Source: Mycolicibacterium baixiangningiae
GTDB lineage: Bacteria > Actinomycetota > Actinomycetes > Mycobacteriales > Mycobacteriaceae
Length of the DNA stretch: 64,000 nucleotides
Assembly: GCF_016313185.1 (NCBI RefSeq)
Contig: NZ_CP066218.1
Location: 1,798,001-1,862,000 of the forward strand
Reading direction: 5' to 3'
Part shown: piece by piece, positions 1-7,932 of the stretch
Position numbering within the stretch: the stretch's first letter is position 1
Layout of the letters: the number at the start of each line of letters is the position of its first letter
The notes under the pieces: generated by a model
Seen by the model: only the letters and a program-made list of their open reading frames with translations
Database searches by the model: none
Told to the model about the DNA's origin: nothing
Made by a program: the position numbers and the translations under genes

Positions 1-1190
1 ACGGGGTTGCCGCAGTTGATGAGCATCGCCCTGATCTGACCGGGGCCGGGGGTGGTGATCTCATCGGGGAGTTCGGCCAAAGCGTGTGCGCCGGAGACCA
101 TCTCGCGCCCGGCGACCCGGCTGGTGTGGGGTTTGCCCTTCGCCAGATCCGCCAACCGCAGCGCGTCGACGTACCCGGGCTCGAACCGCCGCCCGCCCGG
201 CCGATCCATCCGCCCGGTGATCACGTTGAGTACGTGTCCGAGCCATTCGGCCACCGTGCCCGCCGCGTGCAGCGACACCCCGGTGCGGGTGACCACCATC
301 GCGCCGGGCGCCGCGGCGAAGTCGCGCGCCACCCGTTCGATCGTCGCGCGGTCCACGCTGCAGCGCGCCGCCAGGTCGTCGAGGTCGGCGTCGGCGGCCA
401 GCCTGCGCAGTTCAGGCACGCCGACCGCCAGATCCGTGCAGTCACCGTGGTGTTCCAAACCTTCGTCCAGCACGACTTTCACCATCGCGAGCAGCAGCGC
501 CCAGTCCTGGCCGGGCCGCACCGCGAGGTGCAGGTCGGCCTTCGCGGCGCTCTCGGTGCGGATCGGGTCGACGACGACCAGTGTCGCACCCCGCTTCTGG
601 CGCTCCAGCGCACGCCGCCACCCACCCGGCACGGTCTCCAGCCAATTCCATGCGCTCACTGCGGGATTGGTGCCGACGAGCAGGAAGTAGTCACAGTTGT
701 CGATGTCGGACACCGGTGCCATCAGCATCGACCCGTACATCGCCTCGGCGACGACGTGCATCGCGTTCTGGTCGACCGAGCCGACGAAATAGCGGTTGCG
801 GGTCCCGACGGCGTCGAGCCAGGCGTTCATGAAGATGACGTTGGACCCCGAGAAGCCGCTCGGGTTGCCGTAGTAGGCGCCGATCGCGTCGGGCCCGTCG
901 GCCTCGATCGCGGCGTTCATCCGCGCCGCGATGTCGGTGATCGCCTCGTCCCAGGTCGCCTCGACGTAGCGGTCGCCGACCCGGCGCATCGGGGCCACGA
1001 TCCGTCGCGGGTGGTCGACGAGTTGGTCGGCGGTGCGGCCCTTCGCGCAGAAGTCGTGCCAGCTGTGCGGGTTGAGCCGGTCGGGGGCGATCTTGCGGAC
1101 GCGATTGTCCTCGACGGTGACCTCCACCCCGCACGACGCCAGACAGTAACGGCAGAAGGTGTGCACGGTGGTGCTCGGCATACCGCGCAT
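1..1190 (-). CDS. Molybdopterin oxidoreductase, N-terminal part (runs off window)
   Basis: Amino-terminal ~396 residues of a cytoplasmic molybdenum-cofactor oxidoreductase of the formate dehydrogenase/nitrate reductase superfamily; the C-terminus lies beyond base 1. The start shows the 4Fe-4S site C13-x2-C16-x3-C20 with a fourth cysteine at C48 followed by A-K-G, as in this family. It continues with a TWDEAI segment, then DYFLLVGTNPA, and a VVVDPIRTESA cofactor-binding stretch. I chose ATG at 1190; an in-frame ATG three codons later (1181) is equally possible. The gene follows the ABC exporter genes on the same strand after about 50 bp, so co-transcription is possible. The substrate cannot be told from this part, and I do not see a clear selenocysteine or cysteine molybdenum ligand. 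Confidence 0.85.
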   Translation of the reverse strand, partial: MRGMPSTTVHTFCRYCLASCGVEVTVEDNRVRKIAPDRLNPHSWHDFCAKGRTADQLVDHPRRIVAPMRRVGDRYVEATWDEAITDIAARMNAAIEADGPDAIGAYYGNPSGFSGSNVIFMNAWLDAVGTRNRYFVGSVDQNAMHVVAEAMYGSMLMAPVSDIDNCDYFLLVGTNPAVSAWNWLETVPGGWRRALERQKRGATLVVVDPIRTESAAKADLHLAVRPGQDWALLLAMVKVVLDEGLEHHGDCTDLAVGVPELRRLAADADLDDLAARCSVDRATIERVARDFAAAPGAMVVTRTGVSLHAAGTVAEWLGHVLNVITGRMDRPGGRRFEPGYVDALRLADLAKGKPHTSRVAGREMVSGAHALAELPDEITTPGPGQIRAMLINCGNP

Positions 1191-1241
1191 CCTGCCGCAC
1201 CGCGGCGGTGGTCGGACGCGGAATGGTGGGCAGCGGACTGC

Positions 1242-3137
1242 TTAAACCCGTGTCATGGACCAGTATTCGCCGCGACGGGCCACCAGCTCCTCGTGGCTGC
1301 CGCGTTCGACGATGCGGCCCGCCTCCATGACCAGGATCAGGTCGGCGTCGCGGATCGTCGACAGACGGTGGGCGATGATGAAACTCGTCCGGTCCCGGCG
1401 TAGCTCGTGCATGGCGTGCTGGATCAGCACTTCGGTGCGGGTGTCCACGGAGCTGGTCGCCTCGTCGAGGACCAGCAGCTGGGGGCGGGCGAGGACGGCG
1501 CGCGCGATCGTGATCAGCTGTTTCTCGCCCGCACTGATCGAGCCGCCGTCGTCGCTGACGTGGGTGTCGTAGCCGTCGGGCAGGCTGTGCACGAAGCGGT
1601 CGACGTAGGCCGCCTTGGCGGCCTCGATCACCTCGTCTTCGCCGGCGTCAGGTCTGCCGTAGGCGATGTTGTCGTAGATCGTGCCGGCGAACAGCCAGGT
1701 GTCCTGGAGCACCATGCCGATCCGCGACCGCAGGGAGTGGCGGCTGACCGTCGAGATGTCCACGCCGTCGAGCAGGATCCGGCCCGAGTCGACGTCGTAG
1801 AACCGCATCAAGAGGTTCACCAGCGTGGTCTTGCCCGCGCCGGTCGGCCCGACGATCGCCACGGTGCTGCCCGGTTCGGCCACCAGCGAGAGATCCTCGA
1901 TCACCGGCGTGCCGGGCTGATAGCTGAAGTTCACGTGCTCGAACTCCACTCGGCCGCGCGCGGCGGGCAGGTGTGCGGCGGGGTCGGCGGGCTGCTCGTC
2001 GGCGTCGAGCAGTTCGAACACCCGCTCGGCGCTCGCGATACCGGACTGCAGCGTGTTGTACATGCCGGCGACCTGCGTCAGCGGCTGGTTGAATTGGCGG
2101 ACGTACTGGATGAAGGCCTGGATGTTGCCGAGGGTGATCTGCCCCGCGGCCACCTGCAGGCCGCCGATCACCGCGACCGCCACGTAGCTGAGGTTCCCGA
2201 TGAACCCCGTCGCGGGTGACACCAGACCGGAGAAGAACTGGGCGCCGAAGCCGGACTCGTACACGTCGTCGTTGAGGTCGCGGAACTTGTCCTGCGCGGC
2301 GGTGCGGTGCCCGAAGGTCTTGACGATCGTGAAGCCGCTGTAGGTCTCCTCGATGTGGGCGTTGAGGCGGCCGGTGTTTCGCCACTGCGCGACGAACAGC
2401 CGCTGCGAACGCTGCGTGATCCAGCGGATCGCCAACAGCGACAGCGGCACGGTCAGCACGGTGATCAGGGCCAGCAGCGGCGAGATCGTCAGCATCATCA
2501 CCAGTACCGCGACGATCGTCAGCAGCGACGTCAGCAGCTGGCTGATCGTGATCGTCAGCGAGGTCTGGATGTTGTCGACGTCGTTGGTGAGGCGGCTGAG
2601 CACCTCCCCGCGCTGGCGGGTGTCGAAGTAGGACAGCGGCAGGCGGTGCACCTTGTCCTCGACGTCGGAGCGCAACGTGACCATGGTGCGCTGCACGGTG
2701 ACGTTCAGCAGCCGGGCCTGGATCCACACCATCAGTGCGGCAACGAGATACAGCCCGAGTGCCAGCGCCAGCGTGCGGGCGACGGCGCCGAAGTCCACGC
2801 CCTGTCCGGGCACCACCGCCATCCCCGACAGCAGGTCGGCGAACGCCGAATCCCCGCGGGCCCGGGCCGCCTCGATCGCCTGCTCCTTGGTCAGGCCCGC
2901 GGGCAGCTGACGCCCGATCACCCCGTTGAACAACAGATCCGTCGCGTGCCCGAGGATCAGCGGGCCGAGCACGCCGAGCGCGATTCCCACGACGCCGAGG
3001 CCGATCACCGCCGCGGTCAGCGTGCGCTGCGGCGTGAGACGGCGGACCAGGCGAACGGCGGAACCCTTGAAATCGCGGGTGCGTTCGGCCGGCGCCTGCG
3101 GCAGACCGCGCATCGGCCGTCCCATCGGCCCGGTCAC
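1242..3137 (-). CDS. ABC exporter half-transporter, catalytic subunit (Rv1272c-like)
   Basis: A 631-residue fused membrane/ATPase half-transporter of the type IV ABC exporter (MsbA/TM288) fold. The N-terminal half is the transmembrane domain; the ATPase domain carries Walker A GPTGAGKT (430-437), a signature reading SAGE (535-538) rather than SGGQ, Walker B LVLDE with catalytic Glu559, and H-loop His590. This half therefore keeps a complete catalytic site. The GTG start at 3137 overlaps the stop of the upstream half-transporter (GTGA), which decides it over an ATG further upstream that would reach deeper into that gene. It pairs with the next gene to make a heterodimeric exporter; by order and similarity the pair matches Rv1272c/Rv1273c. 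The exported substrate, possibly lipid or drug, is unknown. Confidence 0.92.
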   Translation of the reverse strand: MTGPMGRPMRGLPQAPAERTRDFKGSAVRLVRRLTPQRTLTAAVIGLGVVGIALGVLGPLILGHATDLLFNGVIGRQLPAGLTKEQAIEAARARGDSAFADLLSGMAVVPGQGVDFGAVARTLALALGLYLVAALMVWIQARLLNVTVQRTMVTLRSDVEDKVHRLPLSYFDTRQRGEVLSRLTNDVDNIQTSLTITISQLLTSLLTIVAVLVMMLTISPLLALITVLTVPLSLLAIRWITQRSQRLFVAQWRNTGRLNAHIEETYSGFTIVKTFGHRTAAQDKFRDLNDDVYESGFGAQFFSGLVSPATGFIGNLSYVAVAVIGGLQVAAGQITLGNIQAFIQYVRQFNQPLTQVAGMYNTLQSGIASAERVFELLDADEQPADPAAHLPAARGRVEFEHVNFSYQPGTPVIEDLSLVAEPGSTVAIVGPTGAGKTTLVNLLMRFYDVDSGRILLDGVDISTVSRHSLRSRIGMVLQDTWLFAGTIYDNIAYGRPDAGEDEVIEAAKAAYVDRFVHSLPDGYDTHVSDDGGSISAGEKQLITIARAVLARPQLLVLDEATSSVDTRTEVLIQHAMHELRRDRTSFIIAHRLSTIRDADLILVMEAGRIVERGSHEELVARRGEYWSMTRV

Positions 3138-4876
3138 GGGTGGCCGCCCACATCGGCGCCGACCGACTGCGATTCGGCGAACTCGGCGTAGGTGGGGCAT
3201 TCGAGGAGCAGCGAATCGTGCGTACCGACGCCCACGACGCGGCCGTCGTCGACGACGATCACCTGATCGGCCTGCGTGACGGTGGACAGCCGCTGCGAGA
3301 CGACGATCACGGTGGCTTCGGCCGACACCTCACGCAGCGCGGCGCGCACCCGGGCGTCGGTGTGCACGTCGAGCGCGGAGAAGGCGTCGTCGAACAGGTA
3401 CACCGGGGGCCGGCGGATGACGGCGCGGGCGATCGCCAGGCGCTGGCGCTGCCCGCCGGAGAAGTTCATCCCGCCCTGCGCGACCCGCATCTGCAGGCCG
3501 TCGGCGTGCGCGCGCACGAAGCCGTCGGCGTCGGCCACCCGCAGCGCCGTCCACATCTCGTCCTCATCTGCGTCGGACTTGCCGTATCGGAGGTTGTCGG
3601 CGACGGTGCCCGAGAACAGGTATCCGCGCTGCGGCACCAGCCCGATCGCCGACCACAGTTGCTCGATGTCGTAGTCGCGCACGTCGATTCCGTCGAGGCA
3701 GACACGTCCGCCGGTCACGTCGTAGAGGCGGCACATCAGCGAGATCAGGGTCGACTTCCCGGACCCGGTGGACCCCACGATCGCCGTGGTCGTCCCGGGC
3801 CGCGCGGTCAGGGAGACGTCGGCCACCACCGGGCGGTCCGCGCCGGGGTAGCAGAAGGTGGCCGCCTCGAGGCGGACCTCACCGCGCACGGACTCCGGCC
3901 GGACGGCGTCGGGCGGGGTGGCGATGCCGGGCTGCGTCCCGAGCACCTCGCCGATCCGTTCGGCGCACACCGCGGCCCGCGGAATGATGATCAGCATGAA
4001 CGTGGCCATCAGCACGGCCATCAGGATCTGCATGAAGTAGGACAGGAACGCGATCAGTGAGCCGACCTGCATCTGGCCGGCGTCGATGCGCAGCCCGCCG
4101 AACCAGATGAGTGCGACGCTGGAGATGTTGATGACCAGCGTGGTGACCGGCAGCATCAGCGCCTGCCAGCGGCCGGCGTCGAGCGCGGTGTCCGACAGTG
4201 TCTGGTTGGCCTCGCCGAAGCGGGCGCGTTCGAGTGGCTCACGGGCGAAGGCGCGGATCACCCGGATGCCGGTGAGTTGATCGCGCATCACCCGGTTGAT
4301 GTTGTCGATGAGCTGCTGCATCCGGCGGAAGATCGGCAGCAGGTGCGACACGATCCAGTAGTTGGCCACCGCGAGCACCGGAATGCTCACCAGCAGCAGC
4401 CACGACAGTCCGGCGTCCTGGTGCACGGCCATGAAGATCCCGCCCACCGACATGATCGGTGCGGTGATCAGCATCGTGCACGTCAGCTGGACGAGCAGCT
4501 GGATCTGGCCGACGTCGTTGGTGGTGCGGGTGAGCAAGGAAGGGGCCCCGAATCGGGCGGCGTCCTCGGCGGAGAACCGCGTCACCCGGTCGAAGATCGC
4601 CGAACGCAGGTCGCGGCCGAAGCCCATGCCCGCGCGCGAGCCGAAGTACACCGCGCCGACCGCGCACACCACCTGAAGCGCGGTCACGCCGAGCATCACC
4701 ATTCCGAGTTCGACGATGGTCGCGGTGTCGCCCCGGGCGACGCCGTCGTCGATGATCGCGGCGTTGACGGTGGGCAGGTACAGCGAGGCGAGCGTGCTGA
4801 CGACCTGGAGTCCGGCGACCACCGAGAGCAGCCCGCGGTACGGCTGCGCGTACTGCCGCAGCAGGCCCCAAAGCAT
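3134..4876 (-). CDS. ABC exporter half-transporter, degenerate-site subunit (Rv1273c-like)
   Basis: A 580-residue membrane/ATPase half-transporter partner of the gene that overlaps its stop. Walker A is GSTGSGKS (368-375) and the signature FSGGQ (472-476), but Walker B reads LFDD, with Asp497 where the catalytic Glu should be, and the switch histidine is replaced by Gln528. That is the pattern of the degenerate subunit in heterodimeric exporters such as TM287/288. The start ATG at 4876 gives MLWGLLRQY, which aligns with the beginning of M. tuberculosis Rv1273c as I recall it; a longer start would add about 15 residues. It is divergent from lprB with about 85 bp between, so the two likely use back-to-back promoters. 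Confidence 0.92.
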   Translation of the reverse strand: MLWGLLRQYAQPYRGLLSVVAGLQVVSTLASLYLPTVNAAIIDDGVARGDTATIVELGMVMLGVTALQVVCAVGAVYFGSRAGMGFGRDLRSAIFDRVTRFSAEDAARFGAPSLLTRTTNDVGQIQLLVQLTCTMLITAPIMSVGGIFMAVHQDAGLSWLLLVSIPVLAVANYWIVSHLLPIFRRMQQLIDNINRVMRDQLTGIRVIRAFAREPLERARFGEANQTLSDTALDAGRWQALMLPVTTLVINISSVALIWFGGLRIDAGQMQVGSLIAFLSYFMQILMAVLMATFMLIIIPRAAVCAERIGEVLGTQPGIATPPDAVRPESVRGEVRLEAATFCYPGADRPVVADVSLTARPGTTTAIVGSTGSGKSTLISLMCRLYDVTGGRVCLDGIDVRDYDIEQLWSAIGLVPQRGYLFSGTVADNLRYGKSDADEDEMWTALRVADADGFVRAHADGLQMRVAQGGMNFSGGQRQRLAIARAVIRRPPVYLFDDAFSALDVHTDARVRAALREVSAEATVIVVSQRLSTVTQADQVIVVDDGRVVGVGTHDSLLLECPTYAEFAESQSVGADVGGHP

Positions 4877-4949
4877 CCCGCTACTGTCGCACACCGAACG
4901 AAATTGCAGGTCAACCGGCATGTCGGTGGTTCACGATCAGCGCTGGCGC

Positions 4950-4962
4950 TACAGTGCATGGC
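4950..4962 (+). promoter_or_regulatory. Leaderless promoter of lprB
   Basis: TACAGT at 4950-4955 fits the mycobacterial -10 consensus TANNNT, and the GTG start codon of lprB begins 7 nt after it, so transcription would start at or next to the start codon. There is no Shine-Dalgarno sequence here. Confidence 0.55.
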
Positions 4963-5532
4963 GTGACCCCCAGCACGCGCACCCGCAACGCGAAAGCGCT
5001 GGCCGCGCTGGCGGCGGCCGTGATCCTGGTGTTGGCTGCCTGTTCCGGTTCAGACGAGCCCGCAGCGCCCGGCGAGGTGCCGCAGAGCACGCAGGCCCAG
5101 CAGGACAACATCAAGCACGGCCCGTTCTTCCCGCAGTGCGGCGGTATCACCGACCAGACCATGACCCAGCTCACCGAGGTGCCCGGGCTGGTGAACACCG
5201 CGACTACGTCGGTGGGCTGCCAGTGGCTGGCCGGCGGCAGCATCATGGGCCCGCACTTCTCGTTCACCTGGTTCCGCGGTAGCCCCATCGGGCGTGAGCG
5301 CAAGACCGAGGAGCTGTCGCGCACCAGCGTCGAGGACATCAACATCGAGGGCCACGACGGGTTCATCGCCACGGGTGACGATCTGACACTGGGCACCAAC
5401 CTGTGCGAGATCGGCATCCAGTTCGACAACGACTTCATCGAGTGGTCGGTGAGCTTCGCCGAGAAACCGTTCCCCGACCCGTGCGAGGTCGCCAAGGAAC
5501 TCACCCGTCAATCGATTGTGAACTCCCAATGA
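4963..5532 (+). CDS. lprB: Lipoprotein LprB, DUF3558 family
   Basis: A 189-residue secreted lipoprotein. The N-terminus has basic residues, a hydrophobic stretch and the lipobox LAAC with Cys27 as lipidation site. The mature part (GPFFPQCGG, a QWLAGG segment, FSFTWFRGSPIGRERKTEE) matches M. tuberculosis LprB (Rv1274) as I recall it, and belongs to the DUF3558 family of actinobacterial lipoproteins with conserved paired cysteines. Two GTG codons can start it, at 4954 and 4963; I prefer 4963 because a -10 box sits 7 nt upstream, and the earlier codon lies within that box. It is translationally coupled to lprC by a 4-bp ATGA overlap. Function is unknown beyond location on the outer face of the membrane. 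Confidence 0.93.
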   Translation: MTPSTRTRNAKALAALAAAVILVLAACSGSDEPAAPGEVPQSTQAQQDNIKHGPFFPQCGGITDQTMTQLTEVPGLVNTATTSVGCQWLAGGSIMGPHFSFTWFRGSPIGRERKTEELSRTSVEDINIEGHDGFIATGDDLTLGTNLCEIGIQFDNDFIEWSVSFAEKPFPDPCEVAKELTRQSIVNSQ

Positions 5533-6080
5533 GCCGCTCCGCACGGTCGCTGGCCGCCGTGCTCGCCCTGCTCGCCGCGCTGACGATGCTGCTGGGCTGC
5601 ACCCGCACCGTCGAGGGCACCGCGGCGCGCGCCGGTTCCGGCGGCGGCCCGAGCAACAACGAATCCGAGCGGCAGTATCCGAACCTGCTCAAAGAGTGTG
5701 ACGTGTTGACCGAGGACATCCTCGCCGAAACCGTCGGCGCTGATCCGCTGGACATCCAGAGCACGTTCGTGGGTGCGGTCTGCCGCTGGCAGGCCGGCAA
5801 CCCCGCCGGTCTCATCGACATCACCCGCTTCTGGTTCGAGGAAGGCAGCCTCGACAACGAGCGCGAGACGGCCGAGAAGCTCAAGTACCAGATCGAGAAC
5901 AGGTCGGTGGCCGGCGTGCCGTCGATCGTGATGCGGCCAGGGGATCCGAACGGCTCCTGCGGCGTGGCCAGCGATGCCGGCGGCGTGGTCGGCTGGTGGG
6001 TCAACCCGCAGGCTCCCGGTATCGACGCCTGCGGGATGGCGATCAAGCTGATGGAGCTGACGCTCGCCACCAACTCCTAG
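5529..6080 (+). CDS. lprC: Lipoprotein LprC, DUF3558 family
   Basis: A 183-residue lipoprotein, paralogous to LprB. Its signal peptide ends in LLGC, placing the lipid-modified cysteine at Cys24. The mature domain has the same layout as its neighbour: a cysteine in LLKECDVLTED, a CRWQAG segment, then FWFEEGSLDNERE and a last cysteine pair, CGVAS and ACGMAI. The ATG at 5529 overlaps the lprB stop (ATGA), so the two proteins are made together and may work as a pair at the cell surface. Matches Rv1275 in order and sequence type. A strong inverted repeat follows the stop. Confidence 0.9.
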   Translation: MSRSARSLAAVLALLAALTMLLGCTRTVEGTAARAGSGGGPSNNESERQYPNLLKECDVLTEDILAETVGADPLDIQSTFVGAVCRWQAGNPAGLIDITRFWFEEGSLDNERETAEKLKYQIENRSVAGVPSIVMRPGDPNGSCGVASDAGGVVGWWVNPQAPGIDACGMAIKLMELTLATNS

Positions 6081-6082
6081 GT

Positions 6083-6135
6083 GCGATTTCGGCGTGCTGG
6101 GTCGCGCTGGGCGCGACCGCACACGCCGAAATCGC
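6083..6135. terminator. Bidirectional hairpin between lprC and the SixA-like gene
   Basis: Perfect 14-bp inverted arms GCGATTTCGGCGTG (6083-6096) and their complement (6122-6135) enclose a second pairing, GTCGCG (6101-6106) with CGCGAC (6112-6117). It sits between two convergent genes and ends 3 bp before the stop of the second, the place for a shared terminator. No T-run follows. I recall similar GATTTCGGCGTG words between genes in other mycobacteria. Confidence 0.7.
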
Positions 6136-6138
6136 CCG

Positions 6139-6657
6139 TCAGCGCGGTACGTGGAAGGTGACCAGCGCGGCGCCGCCGAGCGCCAGCTGGTCCCACGGCT
6201 GTTGTGTGCGCAGCACCGCCATCGCCGAGGTGGGGAACTTCGCGGCGATGTCCTGGGCCGCCGCGGAGTCGCTGTCCTCGACCGCGGCCAGCCCGAGCGC
6301 GACGCTCGACATCGCCGGTTCGTGGCCGATCACCAGCAGCGTGGACACCGGGGTGTCGAAATGTTCGGCCACCTTGGTGATCTCGTCGATCACGGTGCCC
6401 GGCGTGGCGTCGTAGAGCCGGTCGTCGTAGTACACGGGGGCGTCGACGCGGGTCCGCTCCAGAGTCTGGCGCGTCCGCGTGGCGGTCGAGCAGAGCACCG
6501 CGTCAAGGGGCGGCAGGTGGGCGCGCAGCCAGTCGCCGGCCAGCGCTGCCTCGCGGATTCCCCGCGGGGCCAACGGCCGTTCGTGGTCGCCGACGCCGGT
6601 GGGGTAGTCGGATTTGGCGTGCCGGAGCAGTACCAGGGTGCGGATGTCGGTGCTCAC
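6139..6657 (-). CDS. SixA-like histidine phosphatase (Rv1276c-like)
   Basis: A 172-residue member of the histidine phosphatase (phosphoglycerate-mutase-like) superfamily, closest in size and motifs to the phosphohistidine phosphatase SixA. The catalytic LLRHAKSDY (RHG-type motif) is at the N-terminus, followed by ERPLAPRG, a CSTATRTRQT segment and the second conserved histidine in VIGHEPAM. The GTG at 6657 is chosen because TAACGT lies 7 nt upstream and because homology begins there; upstream codons have no support. Its protein substrate is not evident. It is transcribed away from the nuclease operon and converges on lprC. Confidence 0.88.
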   Translation of the reverse strand: MSTDIRTLVLLRHAKSDYPTGVGDHERPLAPRGIREAALAGDWLRAHLPPLDAVLCSTATRTRQTLERTRVDAPVYYDDRLYDATPGTVIDEITKVAEHFDTPVSTLLVIGHEPAMSSVALGLAAVEDSDSAAAQDIAAKFPTSAMAVLRTQQPWDQLALGGAALVTFHVPR

Positions 6658-6664
6658 CCCGTCC

Positions 6665-6670
6665 ACGTTA
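6665..6670 (-). promoter_or_regulatory. Leaderless -10 box of the SixA-like gene
   Basis: On the minus strand TAACGT is followed by 7 nt and then the GTG start, matching a TANNNT -10 element with the transcript starting at the initiation codon. Confidence 0.5.
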
Positions 6671-6780
6671 GGTCGCGCGGAAACCTGCCGGTCGACGTCC
6701 GCTGAGTTGTCGGTGCCCGGCCATACACTCGCCATGCACAGCACGACGAACACGCCACGAGGGGAAAGGGACGGGCCCAC

Positions 6781-7932
6781 ATGCGATTTCTGCATACCGC
6801 CGACTGGCAGCTCGGGATGACCCGCCACTTCCTCAACGGTGAGGCGCAGCCCCGCTATTCGGCGGCCCGGCGGGACGCGGTCGTGGCTGTCGGTGCGGCC
6901 GCGGCCGCCGCCGGAGCGGAGTTCGTGGTGGTCGCCGGTGACGTGTTCGAGCACAACCAGCTGTCCCCGCGCGAGGTCAGCCAGTCACTCGAGGCCATGC
7001 GCACCATCGGTGTCCCGCTCTACCTGCTGCCCGGCAACCACGATCCGTTGGACGCCTCGTCGGTGTACACCAGCGCGCTGTTCACCGCGGAGCGCCCGGC
7101 CAACGTCACGGTGCTCGACCGCGCCGGCGTCCACCAGGTCCGCCCGGGCCTCGAACTCGTCGCCGCCCCGTGGCGGTCGAAAGCCCCGACGAGTGACCTG
7201 GTCGGTGACGTGCTCGAGGGGCTGCCCGCCGACGGGACGACGCGCATCGTGGTGGGCCACGGCGCGGTCGACGCCATCGATCCGGGCAAGGACAAAGTGT
7301 CGCTGATCCGGCTGACCGCGGTCGAGGCGGCGTTGGCCCGCGGCGCGGTGCACTATGTCGCGTTGGGGGACAAGCACTCCCGGATGAACGTAGGGGGCAC
7401 GGGCCGGGTCTGGTACTCGGGTTCGCCGGAGGTCACCAACTATGACGACATCGAGACCGACTCCGGCCACGTGCTGGTCGTCGAGATCGACGAGCACGAG
7501 GACCGCCGCCCCGTGCACGTGCGCCCCGAGCGGTTGGGCCGCTGGCGGTTCGTCACGCTGTCGCGTTCGGTGGACAACAGCCGCGACATCGCCGACCTCG
7601 ACCTCAACCTGGACCTGATGCCGGACAAGGAGCGCACCGTGGTGCGCGTCGGGCTGACCGGGTCGCTGACCGTCACGGACAAGGCCGCTCTCGATGCGTG
7701 TCTGGACCGGTACTCCCTGCTGTTCGCGGCGCTGACGGTGTGGGAGCGCGGCACCGACATCGCGGTCCTGCCCGCCGACGGTGAATTCGACGATCTGGGT
7801 ATCGGCGGGTTCGCCGCCGCAGCGGTCGACGAGTTGGTCGAGGCCGCGCGCGCCGACGGGGACACCGCGGAAGACGCCCGCGCCGCACTGGCGCTGCTGT
7901 TGCGCCTGGTCGAGCGGAGCGAGGTCGCATGA
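6781..7932 (+). CDS. SbcD/Mre11-like metallophosphoesterase (Rv1277-like)
   Basis: A 383-residue calcineurin-type phosphoesterase. Metal-binding motifs are visible in order: HTADWQLG (residues 5-12), AGDVFE (52-57), GNHDP (85-89), VVGHGAV near 160 and a later ALGDKHS, which is the SbcD/Mre11 pattern of a two-metal nuclease. It ends in a 4-bp ATGA overlap with a large Rad50/SbcC-like ATPase, so the two probably form one complex acting on DNA ends. The ATG at 6781 follows a purine-rich stretch (GGGGAAAGGG). Equivalent to Rv1277 by order. It is distinct from the canonical sbcCD of other bacteria, so I leave the symbol empty. Nuclease specificity is inferred, not seen. Confidence 0.88.
   Translation: MRFLHTADWQLGMTRHFLNGEAQPRYSAARRDAVVAVGAAAAAAGAEFVVVAGDVFEHNQLSPREVSQSLEAMRTIGVPLYLLPGNHDPLDASSVYTSALFTAERPANVTVLDRAGVHQVRPGLELVAAPWRSKAPTSDLVGDVLEGLPADGTTRIVVGHGAVDAIDPGKDKVSLIRLTAVEAALARGAVHYVALGDKHSRMNVGGTGRVWYSGSPEVTNYDDIETDSGHVLVVEIDEHEDRRPVHVRPERLGRWRFVTLSRSVDNSRDIADLDLNLDLMPDKERTVVRVGLTGSLTVTDKAALDACLDRYSLLFAALTVWERGTDIAVLPADGEFDDLGIGGFAAAAVDELVEAARADGDTAEDARAALALLLRLVERSEVA

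Noticed and set aside
2307..3191. Plus-strand frames opposite the ABC exporter genes
   Set aside because: His/Gln/Arg/Asp-rich shadow sequence with no motifs, antisense to clear ABC domains.
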